From JACVRW01 sp034664125 (GTDB taxonomy: Bacteria; Actinomycetota; Thermoleophilia; Solirubrobacterales; Thermoleophilaceae), in contig JAXDIG010000015.1 in assembly GCA_034664125.1 (NCBI GenBank), forward strand, positions 1 to 64,000: 64,000 nucleotides of DNA. The letters are read 5' to 3'. The position numbers and the translations under genes were made by a program. Below the pieces are notes generated by a model. The model made no database searches, was not told the DNA's origin, and was given only the letters and a program-made list of their open reading frames with translations. Shown here in pieces: positions 35,932 to 45,477 of the stretch; position 1 is the first letter of the stretch; every line of letters starts with the position of its first letter.

Positions 35932-37152
35932 CTAGGACCAGGAGTCCCAGGCCTGCAGGGACGGCAGCGGGTCAAACGGCTTGCCGCCGTCGTACCACCC
36001 GGGAGGCGTCCACAGCTCGAAGTGCAGGTGGCAGCCGTCGGCGTTGCCGGTGTCGCCGACCGAGCCGATGCGCTGGCCGGTGTAGACGCGGTCGCCGGGC
36101 CGGAACGGGGTCGGCTCTGCCAGATGCATGTAGGCGTAGTCGACCTCGGTGCCCGCCGCGTCGATCACCAGGTAGTTGCCGGCCGAGGCGTGGTACTGCT
36201 TGAACTTGAGGGTTCCGCCGCGCGCCGCGACCAGCGGCGTGCCGCAGTCGGCGAAGACGTCCTGGCCCTGGTGGCGGTGCCCGGCGCGGCCGGCGCCGAA
36301 CTGCGCGGAGGCCCCGCCGAAGTCGTGACGGCCGCGGACGGGGAACATGTTGTCGTAGAGGTCGAAGGCGTCGCGCTCCGCGTCGCCGGCCTGCGCGGTG
36401 CGCACCTCGGCCCCGGCGGCGGTGGCCGCGGTCAGGCGGAACGAGTAGCGCCCGGGCTTCGCGGAGCTGCGTCCGAGCCGGCCGTCCCACGAGATCGTCT
36501 GGACCTCTCCCGACGGGACCGCTTCCGGAGCCCAGCTCTTGACCGCTACGCCGTCGCTCGCCCGGATCAGGTCGACGGTTGGCGGAGTGGCCAACACGCC
36601 GGTGACCCGGTAGGAGAACGTCACCGCGCGCAGCGCGCCCACGTAGGCGCGCGTGCGGCTCGTGCCGGTTTCGACCCGCAGCCCCGCGTCGGAGAGCAGG
36701 CCGGGCACGAGGCTCAGCACGGCGTTGGGGGCCGGGGGAGGCGGTGGCAGGATCGCGATCGGCGCCGTGGGCGTCGACTTGACCTTCTCAGCCGTGACGA
36801 CCGTGACCGGCCCGGTCACGGCCCCGACCGGCACGCGCACCGACAGGGTGGTGTCGGAACCCGAGCGCACCGGCACCGGCAGGTCGTCGCGGCGCCCGTA
36901 GCTGCCGTCGAAGATGACCTTGGCGGCGGAGGCCAGGCCGGAGCCGGCCAGCTTGACCGTGCTCCCGCCCTGGGCGCGCACCTTCGAGGCGCAGCGGCGG
37001 ATGCAGGTGACCTTCGAAACCTTGGGCGTGGCCAGGTAGACGCCACCGCCGCTCGGCGGTGTGGAGTCGGCCGCGGCGCCCGGGGCCAGCAGGCCCAGGG
37101 CGAGGGCGAGCGCACCGGCGCAACGCCCCGCGGCAAGATGGGTTTCTCGCAC
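35932..37152 (-). CDS. Secreted M23 (LytM-type) metallopeptidase with IPT/TIG-like domain
   Basis: 406 residues. Signal peptide (about 1-28), an IPT/TIG-like beta domain (about 42-130), a middle beta domain, and a C-terminal M23 domain (about 270-395) with HRHQGQD and HLHFE (His375, His377) as zinc ligands and catalytic base. Cleaves peptidoglycan cross-bridges or acts as an activator. The mRNA leader is a c-di-AMP riboswitch, a known arrangement for actinobacterial wall hydrolases. GTG start with GAGG eight bases upstream. Confidence 0.92.
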   Translation of the reverse strand: MRETHLAAGRCAGALALALGLLAPGAAADSTPPSGGGVYLATPKVSKVTCIRRCASKVRAQGGSTVKLAGSGLASAAKVIFDGSYGRRDDLPVPVRSGSDTTLSVRVPVGAVTGPVTVVTAEKVKSTPTAPIAILPPPPPAPNAVLSLVPGLLSDAGLRVETGTSRTRAYVGALRAVTFSYRVTGVLATPPTVDLIRASDGVAVKSWAPEAVPSGEVQTISWDGRLGRSSAKPGRYSFRLTAATAAGAEVRTAQAGDAERDAFDLYDNMFPVRGRHDFGGASAQFGAGRAGHRHQGQDVFADCGTPLVAARGGTLKFKQYHASAGNYLVIDAAGTEVDYAYMHLAEPTPFRPGDRVYTGQRIGSVGDTGNADGCHLHFELWTPPGWYDGGKPFDPLPSLQAWDSWS

Positions 37153-37171
37153 TCGTCCGGCCTCTTGTTCC

Positions 37172-37335
37172 TCCGGCCTACGGGGTTAGCTGACGGGCTC
37201 GCGCAACGCGCTACCACCGCGGCAATCCGGTGGATTCGCCCCTCCGAAGCCCGAGTGGCTCGGGTCTTCGAACGGTTCCCCCGCTCCCCCAACCGGTCAC
37301 GGCAGATCGCCGGTGGAGGACTCGGCAGGCTTTGT
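37172..37335 (-). promoter_or_regulatory. c-di-AMP riboswitch (ydaO-yuaA class)
   Basis: On the minus strand, directly upstream of the M23 gene. Conserved blocks read in order: GGGGGAGCGGGGGAACC (around 37274-37290), GGGGCGAATC (37242-37233) and GTCAGCTAACCCCGTAGGC (37194-37176), the hallmark 3' strand of this class. It ends about 20 nt before the GTG, overlapping the region that would hold the ribosome site or an expression platform. c-di-AMP binding normally lowers expression of the gene it controls. Confidence 0.92.
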
Positions 37336-37344
37336 GACCGCGCC

Positions 37345-37350
37345 ACTATA
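37345..37350 (-). promoter_or_regulatory. -10 box for the riboswitch/M23 transcript
   Basis: TATAGT on the minus strand just upstream of the riboswitch. The surrounding TATATA is also -10-like on the plus strand, so the site could be bidirectional. No clear -35 element. Confidence 0.5.
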
Positions 37351-37476
37351 TACCGGCCGCCAGCGGCACCGGCACCGATGATGGCGTCAGCCGTCGCGCC
37401 TAGGATGAGCCGGCCTCGAGACATCTGGCCGTCCTCGAACACGCCGATCGCTCCGCCATCAACGGCAAGAGCTTCC

Positions 37477-37501
37477 AGCGCCGCGCCGCCGGCGCTTTTT
37501 T
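37477..37501 (+). terminator. Rho-independent terminator without an obvious gene
   Basis: AGCGCCG (37477-37483) pairs with CGGCGCT (37490-37496) and runs into six T's. The poly-T lies on the plus-strand side, yet no plus-strand gene ends here. It may end a small RNA from the 37345-37360 promoter region, or block antisense transcription into rplM. Confidence 0.6.
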
Positions 37502-37646
37502 CACGCACGAGCTGAGTACTCCGGTCGCTCGACCCAGCGCGTAGGCATAGGTCAGGAAAGCGTCGCTCCAGGCGCGGCGTTCGTCGGCGTAACGGTGAGT
37601 CCGAGCCGATCGGAGATCGGACGGGCGGGTATCGGCTTCCACGCTC

Positions 37647-37679
37647 TACACTGTCTCAGCCGGCCGCCCGTGGGCGGCC
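37647..37679 (+). promoter_or_regulatory. rplM promoter and leader hairpin
   Basis: TACACT at 37647-37652 is a good -10 box. A perfect hairpin (GGCCGCCC, GT loop, GGGCGGCC; 37662-37679) follows and lies nine bases before the ATG of rplM. It could be an autoregulatory L13 leader or simply restrict ribosome access; there is no Shine-Dalgarno sequence. Confidence 0.5.
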
Positions 37680-37687
37680 CCTTTGCA

Positions 37688-38122
37688 ATGAAGACGTACG
37701 TGGCGACACCTGATTCGCGCGAGCGCAACTGGCTCGTGGTCGACGCGAGCGGCAAGACGCTCGGGCGGCTGGCGACCCAGATCGCGGACATGCTCCGCGG
37801 GAAGCGCAAGCCCGAGTACACCCCTCACATCGACGTGGGCGACTTCGTGATCGTGGTCAACGCCGAGCGCATCTCCGTGACCGGCAACAAGCGGCAGGAG
37901 AAGCGCTACTACCGGCATTCGGGCTACCCCGGCGGCCTGCGCAGCCGCACGCTCGAGGAGATGCTGGCGCGGCGGCCCGAGGAGGTCATACGGCTTGCGG
38001 TGAAGGGGATGCTGCCCCGCACCCGACTCGGTCGCGCCCAGCTGCGCAAGCTCAAGGTGTACGCCGGACCGGATCATCCCCACGCCGCACAGAAGCCCGA
38101 GCCCCTGGAGGTCGAAGCCTGA
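37688..38122 (+). CDS. rplM: 50S ribosomal protein L13
   Basis: 144 residues, full length. MKTYVATPDSRERNWLVVDA, then GKTLGRLATQIADMLRGKRK, YTPHIDVGDFVIVVNAERI and MLPRTRLGRAQLRKLKVYAG are canonical. ATG at 37688 chosen; upstream in-frame starts cross the leader hairpin. The final A of its TGA is the first base of the rpsI ATG, so the two are translationally coupled. Confidence 0.97.
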   Translation: MKTYVATPDSRERNWLVVDASGKTLGRLATQIADMLRGKRKPEYTPHIDVGDFVIVVNAERISVTGNKRQEKRYYRHSGYPGGLRSRTLEEMLARRPEEVIRLAVKGMLPRTRLGRAQLRKLKVYAGPDHPHAAQKPEPLEVEA

Positions 38123-39066
38123 TGTTCGCCGAGGAACGCGACCCGGACGCCGGCACCCCGGAGGACGACGCGCCCGAGAGCGCGACTCCCGAAGGCGCCC
38201 CCGGCGAGCCGGGCGAGAGCACGCCGGAGCGCGACGAGGACGCCGCGGTCGGCCCCGAGATCGAGGGAATGGAAGCGCTGTCGGCGGCGTCGGAGGAGGC
38301 CGGGACGGCGGAGCCGGACGCCGATGCCGAGGAGCCGGCCGCCGATGCCGAGGAGCCGGCCGCTGATGCCGAGGAGCCGGCCGCCGAGAGCGAAGAGCCG
38401 GCCGCCGACGAAGCTGCCGCCGAGGGCGACGCTGCCGCCGAGGGCGAGGCCCCTCGCGATCGCCGTCCCAAGCCTGAGCGCTCCGACGACAAGCCCGAGG
38501 AGGAGGTCATCCCGGGCATGCACCTCGAGCCGGATCTCGTGCTCGAGGAGCAGGCGCCCGCCGAGAGCGAGTTCGGCCAGTACGCGGAGGTCGAGGTCGG
38601 CGAGGAAACCGCCGAGGGCGCCGAGGAGGCGTCCGCCGAGCCCGAGCCGGTCGCTCACACGCCGCTGGACCTGGCGGCCGACGCCCGCTACCGCGCCACG
38701 GGCAAGCGCAAGAGCGCCGTCGCGCGCGTGATTCTCAGGCCGGGTGAGGGCACCTTCACCGTCAACGGCCGCCACCTGGACGAGTACTTCCCGCGCGTGA
38801 AGCTCCAGCGCGTCGCGCAGCAGCCGCTCGAGGCGGCCGGCTACAACACGCGCCTCGACGTGGTCGCCCGCATCCACGGCGGCGGCGTGTCCGCGCAGGC
38901 CACCGCACTGCGCCACGGCATCGCCCGGGCGCTGGTGGAGGCCGACCCCGCCCTGCGCGGGGAGCTCAAGCGCCGCGGCTACCTCACGCGCGATCCGCGC
39001 GTGAAGGAGCGCAAGAAGGCCGGCCTCAAGAAGGCCCGCAAGCGGCCGCAGTTCTCCAAGCGCTAA
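38122..39066 (+). CDS. rpsI: 30S ribosomal protein S9 with long acidic N-terminal extension
   Basis: 314 residues, about 2.4 times normal S9. The core is residues about 189-314 (RYRATGKRKSAVARVILRPG to the C-terminal KKARKRPQFSKR tail that reaches the P site). Residues 1-188 are Glu/Asp/Ala/Pro-rich, low complexity, with four tandem ADAEEPA-type heptads. The ATG overlapping the rplM stop and a continuous frame with normal codon bias support the long form; the nearest internal ATG lies over 50 residues before the core. The extension's purpose is unknown. Chaperoning of the basic core and ribosome-surface binding are possibilities. Confidence 0.93.
   Translation: MFAEERDPDAGTPEDDAPESATPEGAPGEPGESTPERDEDAAVGPEIEGMEALSAASEEAGTAEPDADAEEPAADAEEPAADAEEPAAESEEPAADEAAAEGDAAAEGEAPRDRRPKPERSDDKPEEEVIPGMHLEPDLVLEEQAPAESEFGQYAEVEVGEETAEGAEEASAEPEPVAHTPLDLAADARYRATGKRKSAVARVILRPGEGTFTVNGRHLDEYFPRVKLQRVAQQPLEAAGYNTRLDVVARIHGGGVSAQATALRHGIARALVEADPALRGELKRRGYLTRDPRVKERKKAGLKKARKRPQFSKR
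38320..38403 (+). repeat. Four 21-bp tandem repeats inside rpsI
   Basis: Units at 38320-38340, 38341-38361, 38362-38382 and 38383-38403. The first two are identical, the third differs by one base, the fourth is diverged. All are in frame, coding for ADAEEPA-like heptads. Slippage could change copy number without breaking the frame. Confidence 0.9.
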
Positions 39067-39073
39067 CCGGCGC

Positions 39074-40408
39074 ATGGAAGGGGGCGTGGTCGAGGGGGGC
39101 ACCGCCCCCCGCAAGCTGTTCGGGACCGATGGCGTCCGCGGCGTGGCCGGCGAGTTCCTCAGCGCCGAGCTCGCGACCGCCCTCGGCCGCGCCGCCGCGG
39201 GCATCTCGCCCGCCGAGGCGCCCCAGGTCCTGATCGTCAGGGACACGCGCGAATCCGGTGAGATGCTGGAGGCGGCCCTGGCGGCGGGGGTCGCCGCGGG
39301 CGGTGGTCACGCCCTGCTCGGAGGCGTCCTGCCCACGCCGGGGGCTTCGCTGCTGGTGCGGCGCTACGGCTTCGACCTGGCGGCCGTCGTGTCGGCCTCG
39401 CACAACCCCTACCAGGACAACGGGATCAAGTTCTTCGGCCCCGGGGGCACCAAGCTCGACGACGCCCACGAGGCCGAGATCGAGCGCCTGCTCGCTGCGC
39501 CCGCGGCGGCCCGCATGGGACGGGTACGGGAGCTCCACGGCGCCCCCGCCGACTACCTGCGCGAGCTGGAGGCCCGCTTCGCCGACTTGCGCCTGGACGG
39601 CGTCAAGGTCCTGCTCGACTGCGCCAACGGCGCCACTCACCGGGCGGCTCCCGAGATCTTCCGCCGCCTCGGCGCCGAGGTCGACGCCGTGGCGGTCGAG
39701 CCCGACGGTCGCAACATCAACCGGGACTGCGGCTCGACCCACGTCGAGCTGCTCGCCGATCGGCTCGACGGCCACGACCTCGGCTTCGCCTTCGACGGCG
39801 ACGGCGACCGCGTGCTGGCGATCGACCGCAACGGCGTGGTGATCGACGGCGACGAGCTGCTGGCCCTGGCCGCGCTCCACCTGCGCGACCACGAGCGCCT
39901 GCCGGGCAACGGCGTGGCCGTGACGGTGATGACCAACTACGGCTTTCACCAGGCCATGCGCGAGCACGGGGTGGAGGTGGCCACCACGCCCGTCGGCGAC
40001 CGCCACGTCCTGGCCGAGCTGCTCCAGCGCGGCTGGGGGCTCGGCGGCGAGCAGTCCGGCCACATCATCGACACCAGCTTCGTGCCCGCCGGTGACGGCA
40101 CCGCCGCGGCTCTGCTGGCCCTCGAAGCGCTCGCCGGCGGCGACTTGGCGGAGCGTCACGCGATGCAGAAGCTGCCCCAGCGCCTGCTCAACGTGAGGGT
40201 CGCCGATCGCAACGCCCTGGAAGGCGCCGACGAGGTCTGGGCGGCGGTCGAGGAGGCCGCGGCGCGTCTCGAAGGGCGCGGGCGGGTACTAGTACGTTCG
40301 TCTGGCACCGAGCCGCTGATCCGCATCATGGTCGAGGCGCCGGGGGAGGACGAATGCGAGGAGATCGTGCAGTCGCTGGCGAAAACAGTCGAGTCGTGCG
40401 TACCCTAA
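39074..40408 (+). CDS. glmM: Phosphoglucosamine mutase
   Basis: 444 residues. Converts glucosamine 6-phosphate to glucosamine 1-phosphate for UDP-GlcNAc. KLFGTDGVRGVAGE, phosphoserine loop VVSASHNPYQDNG, metal-binding FAFDGDGDR, sugar-binding GEQSGH and phosphate-binding RSSGTEPLIR are all intact. Lies seven bases after rpsI and just before glmS, the enzyme that makes its substrate. Confidence 0.97.
   Translation: MEGGVVEGGTAPRKLFGTDGVRGVAGEFLSAELATALGRAAAGISPAEAPQVLIVRDTRESGEMLEAALAAGVAAGGGHALLGGVLPTPGASLLVRRYGFDLAAVVSASHNPYQDNGIKFFGPGGTKLDDAHEAEIERLLAAPAAARMGRVRELHGAPADYLRELEARFADLRLDGVKVLLDCANGATHRAAPEIFRRLGAEVDAVAVEPDGRNINRDCGSTHVELLADRLDGHDLGFAFDGDGDRVLAIDRNGVVIDGDELLALAALHLRDHERLPGNGVAVTVMTNYGFHQAMREHGVEVATTPVGDRHVLAELLQRGWGLGGEQSGHIIDTSFVPAGDGTAAALLALEALAGGDLAERHAMQKLPQRLLNVRVADRNALEGADEVWAAVEEAAARLEGRGRVLVRSSGTEPLIRIMVEAPGEDECEEIVQSLAKTVESCVP
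40401..40406 (+). promoter_or_regulatory. -10 box for glmS
   Basis: TACCCT inside the last codons of glmM lies nine bases before the glmS ATG at 40416. No ribosome site is present, consistent with a near-leaderless transcript in addition to read-through. Confidence 0.4.
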
Positions 40409-40415
40409 ATCGGTC

Positions 40416-42281
<1,866 letters not shown>

Positions 42282-42287
42282 CGCTGG

Positions 42288-42293
42288 TAGGTT
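42288..42293 (+). promoter_or_regulatory. -10 box for acpS
   Basis: TAGGTT lies eight bases before the GTG at 42302. No ribosome site in between. Confidence 0.4.
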
Positions 42294-42301
42294 GCGGCGC
42301 C

Positions 42302-42661
42302 GTGACCGGCGTCGGCATCGACCTCCTCGACGTCGAGCGCCTCGAGCGCGCCCTGGAGCGCCGCCCGCACCTGGCGGAGCGCCTGTTCACCGACGCGGAG
42401 CGGGCCTACGCGGCCGCTCGCGCCCGGCCGGCGCAGCACCTGGCCGCCCGCTTCTGCGCCAAGGAGGCTGTCGCGAAGGCGCTCGGCCTCACGGCGTGGA
42501 GCTTCCGCGACGTGGAGGTGGTCGCCACCGACGCGGCGCCCCAGATCGCTTTGAGCGGCAGCGCCGCGGCGCGAGCGGCGGAGCTGGGCGTCACGGCCAC
42601 GGTTTCGCTGACGCACACCGACACCATGGCCGGCGCCGTGGCGCTCCTTCGACCCGCCTGA
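42302..42661 (+). CDS. acpS: Holo-[acyl-carrier-protein] synthase
   Basis: 119 residues. Transfers phosphopantetheine from CoA to ACP. GVGIDLLDVERLERAL contains the metal-binding Asp, FCAKEAVAKALG the catalytic Glu/Lys, and VSLTHTDTMAGAVALL the final strand. The GTG start puts the conserved Asp at residue 6. Placed between glmS and nnr, as is usual in actinobacteria. Confidence 0.95.
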   Translation: MTGVGIDLLDVERLERALERRPHLAERLFTDAERAYAAARARPAQHLAARFCAKEAVAKALGLTAWSFRDVEVVATDAAPQIALSGSAAARAAELGVTATVSLTHTDTMAGAVALLRPA

Positions 42662-42687
42662 ACTGCAGCAACGAGGGGGTCCGGGCC

Positions 42688-42739
42688 GGGGGGCGTGTCG
42701 AGATTCTCGCGGTATGCGAGAGAAACTCGACGAGCCCCC
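42688..42739. repeat. Palindromic hairpin 1 of a tandem pair
   Basis: Outer arms GGGGGC (42689-42694) and GCCCCC (42734-42739) with TGTCGAG/CTCGACGA inside them; a second inner stem pairs TTCTCGC with GCGAGAGAA. A nearly continuous stem of over 20 bp. No T-run on either side. Confidence 0.8.
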
Positions 42740-42755
42740 GGGGAACCCACCGCTC

Positions 42756-42806
42756 GGGGGCTTGTCGAGATATCAGCGCATATCGACCAAAACTCGACGA
42801 GCCCCC
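42756..42806. repeat. Palindromic hairpin 2 of a tandem pair
   Basis: Shares its outer arms with hairpin 1 (GGGGGCTTGTCGAGAT and AACTCGACGAGCCCCC) but has a different inner stem, GATAT-CAGCGC-ATATC. Sixteen bases separate the two palindromes. A REP/REPIN-like pair, or tandem bidirectional terminators between acpS and nnr. Confidence 0.8.
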
Positions 42807-42886
42807 TCCGGGCCACCCCTGGTTGCTGCCGTTTCAGCGCCGCCGCGCAGCGGCGCACACGCCGGGACTGCCACTCTGCACAACCA

Positions 42887-44398
42887 ATGACGCCGCCCGC
42901 CTGGCTCGATCCGCTCTACGACGCCGCCGAGATGCGCGCCGCCGACGCCTGGGCGATCGAGCGCCAGGGGGTTCCCTCGCTCGACCTGATGGAGCGCGCC
43001 GGCGAGGGCCTTGCGCGGGTCACCGCCGCGGCGGCCCGGCCCGGGCCCGTGCGCGTGGTCGTCGGCAAGGGCAACAACGGCGGCGACGGCCTGGTCGTGG
43101 CGCGCCTGCTGCGCCAGGACGGCTACGAGGTCGACGTGCTTGCCGCGGCCGCGCTCGACGAGCTGCGCGGCGACGCCCTCGCCAACCTGCGGCGGCTCCC
43201 CGGCCCGCCGCCCGAGCCGTTCGCCGCCGAGCGCCTCGAGGGCTCGGGCGCGGTGGTCGACGCCCTGCTCGGCACGGGGTTCGAGGGTGCGCCGCGCGAG
43301 CCGCTCGCGTCTGCCATCGCCGCGATCAACAGGCAGGACGCGCCCGTGGTGGCCTGCGACGTGCCCTCGGGTGTCGACGCGAGCACCGGCGAGGTCGAGG
43401 GCGAGGCGGTCCGCGCCGTCGCCACCGCCACCTTCCACGGACCCAAGTTCGGCCTCTACGTGAATCCCGGCAAGGAGCACGCCGGCAGCGTCGAGGTGGT
43501 CGAGATCGGCATCCCGCGCGGGGCGCCGGGCGCGGACAACGGACTGATCGCCGAGCGCGTGCTCGCCCTCTACCCGCGCCGCGCGCGCAGCGGCTCGAAG
43601 TTCGTCTCGGGCGTGGTCCTGGTCGTCGGCGGCTCGCTCGGGCTGACCGGTGCGCCCACCATGACCGCCCGCTCCGCCCAGCGCGCCGGCGCCGGCTACG
43701 TCCAGGTGGCCGTGCCCGGGCCCGTGCAGCCGGCCGTGGACCTGCGCCTGCTCGAGCAGATGAGCCGCGGCCTGCCCGACGCCGACGGCTTCCACACCCC
43801 GGCCGGGGTCGCGGTGGTGAAGGAGATGGCCGAGCGCGCCGGCGCCGTGGCGCTCGGCCCCGGCCTCGGCCGCGACGCGGGCGCCGAGGAATTCGCCCGC
43901 GGGGTCGCCGGCGCCGTCGAGGTGCCGCTGCTGGTCGACGCGGACGGCCTGAACGCGCACGCCGGCCGGCTGGAGCTATTCCGCGACCGGCGCGCCCCGA
44001 CCGTGCTGACACCGCACGAGGGCGAGCTCGGCCGGCTGCTGGAGCGCCCTTCGGACGAGGTGGCCCGGCACCGGCTCGCCTCGGTGCGCGAGGCCGCCGA
44101 GCGCAGCGGCGCCGTGGTGCTCCTGAAGGGCGACGACACGATCGTCGCGCTGCCGGGCGGTGATGTGGCGGTCAACCCGGTGGGCTCGCCCGCGCTCGCC
44201 ACCGCGGGTACCGGCGACGTGCTGTCCGGACTGATCGCCGCGCTGCTCGCCAAGCGACTCGACGCGTTCGAAGCCGCCTGCCTCGGCGCGCTCGCCCACG
44301 TGCTCGCCGCCGAGGCCGCCGCGGCGCGCGTCGGCGCCGATCACGTGATGGCCGGCGACGTCATCGACGCGCTGCCCCACGGCCTGACGCTCCGATAG
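42887..44398 (+). CDS. nnr: Bifunctional NAD(P)HX epimerase/dehydratase
   Basis: 503 residues. N-terminal YjeF_N epimerase (MRAADAWAIERQGVPSLDLM; VVVGKGNNGGDGLVVARLL; CDVPSGVDASTGEV) and C-terminal ribokinase-like dehydratase (VVGGSLGLTGAPTM; LTPHEGELGRLL; NPVGSPALATAGTGDVLSG). Repairs hydrated NADH and NADPH. The ATG after the hairpin region is chosen; longer frames cross the palindromes. Its TAG overlaps the alr GTG by one base. Confidence 0.96.
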   Translation: MTPPAWLDPLYDAAEMRAADAWAIERQGVPSLDLMERAGEGLARVTAAAARPGPVRVVVGKGNNGGDGLVVARLLRQDGYEVDVLAAAALDELRGDALANLRRLPGPPPEPFAAERLEGSGAVVDALLGTGFEGAPREPLASAIAAINRQDAPVVACDVPSGVDASTGEVEGEAVRAVATATFHGPKFGLYVNPGKEHAGSVEVVEIGIPRGAPGADNGLIAERVLALYPRRARSGSKFVSGVVLVVGGSLGLTGAPTMTARSAQRAGAGYVQVAVPGPVQPAVDLRLLEQMSRGLPDADGFHTPAGVAVVKEMAERAGAVALGPGLGRDAGAEEFARGVAGAVEVPLLVDADGLNAHAGRLELFRDRRAPTVLTPHEGELGRLLERPSDEVARHRLASVREAAERSGAVVLLKGDDTIVALPGGDVAVNPVGSPALATAGTGDVLSGLIAALLAKRLDAFEAACLGALAHVLAAEAAAARVGADHVMAGDVIDALPHGLTLR

Positions 44399-45477
44399 TG
44401 TCGCCGCGGCATGGCAGCCCTCCGCGACACGGCGTGAGCGGTCCCGAGCGCGCTGTAGCCACCGTCGACCTGGGAGCGATCGAGCGCAACTGCGCGCGGC
44501 TGCCGAAGCCGCTCTGCGCCGTCGTCAAGGCCGATGCCTACGGGCACGGCCCGGTGGCGGAGGCTGCGCTGGCGGGCGGCGCCACGTGGCTCGCGGTGGC
44601 CGCGGCCGACGAGGCCGCCGCGCTGCGGAGCCGGGGGATCGACGTGCCGATCCTGGTGATGGGAGCGGTCACCGCCGAGGAACTGCGCGTCGCGGTCGCG
44701 GCCGGGGCGGACGTGGTGGCGTGGACGGAGGAGGTGGCGGAGGCCGCCCCGCGCGTGCACGTGAAGCTCGACACCGGCATGGGACGGCTCGGCACGAAGG
44801 ACCGCGAGCTGGCGCTGCGGCTGGCGGACCGGGAGAACGTGGTCGGGCTGATGACCCACTTCGCCACCGCCGACGATCCCGGCGACGAGCTGTTCGACGT
44901 CCAGCTCGAGGCCTTCCGCGAGTTCGTGGCGGAGGCCGACCGCCCCGACGTGCTCGCCCACGCCGCCAACAGCGCCGCCGCGCTGCGCGAGCCGGCGAGC
45001 CACTTCGACATGGTGCGCTGCGGGATCGCCGTCTACGGCATGGACCCCTTCGGCGCGGACCCGGCGGCCCACGGGCTGGAGCCGGCGCTCTCGCTGCGGT
45101 CCTGGGTTGGAGCTGTGCGGCGCTTCGAGGCCGGCGACTCGGCCGGCTACGGCCGGCAATGGACGGCGCCCGAGCCGACCTGGGTGGCCACCGTGCCGAT
45201 CGGCTACGGCGACGGCTGGCGCCGCGCGCTCTCGAACAACTGCGAGGTGCTGGTCCGCGGGCGCCGGCACCCGCTGGTCGGGACCGTGAGCATGGACAAC
45301 GTGACGATCGCCCTCGGGCCCGACACCGACGTGGAGGTCGGCGACGAGGTGGTGCTCATCGGCGCGCAGGGGGAAGAGCGCATACTGGCCGAGGAGGTGG
45401 CGCGCCGGCTCGACACGATCAACTACGAGGTCACCTGCGCGCTGACGCCGCGGGTGCGCCGCCAGTACGTGCCGTGA
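44398..45477 (+). CDS. alr: Alanine racemase
   Basis: 359 residues. PLP-binding AVVKADAYGHG with the Schiff-base Lys, the catalytic Tyr side in IGYGDGWRRALSNN, and VGTVSMDN. Makes D-alanine for peptidoglycan. GTG 44398 overlaps the nnr stop; GTG 44434 gives the usual short N-terminus and is an equally good candidate. Its stop overlaps the next start (GTGA). Confidence 0.95.
   Translation: MSPRHGSPPRHGVSGPERAVATVDLGAIERNCARLPKPLCAVVKADAYGHGPVAEAALAGGATWLAVAAADEAAALRSRGIDVPILVMGAVTAEELRVAVAAGADVVAWTEEVAEAAPRVHVKLDTGMGRLGTKDRELALRLADRENVVGLMTHFATADDPGDELFDVQLEAFREFVAEADRPDVLAHAANSAAALREPASHFDMVRCGIAVYGMDPFGADPAAHGLEPALSLRSWVGAVRRFEAGDSAGYGRQWTAPEPTWVATVPIGYGDGWRRALSNNCEVLVRGRRHPLVGTVSMDNVTIALGPDTDVEVGDEVVLIGAQGEERILAEEVARRLDTINYEVTCALTPRVRRQYVP

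Noticed and set aside
36816..37508. Minus-strand open frame beginning near 37508 with a plausible-looking N-terminus
   Set aside because: It runs straight through the c-di-AMP riboswitch and then out of frame over the M23 gene; riboswitch and gene are much better supported.
38320..38403. CRISPR-like short repeats
   Set aside because: The units are contiguous without spacers, in frame, and code for an acidic heptad in rpsI.
42688..42806. Tandem hairpins as a CRISPR or attenuator
   Set aside because: Only two units with different inner stems, no T-run, no leader peptide and no cas genes.
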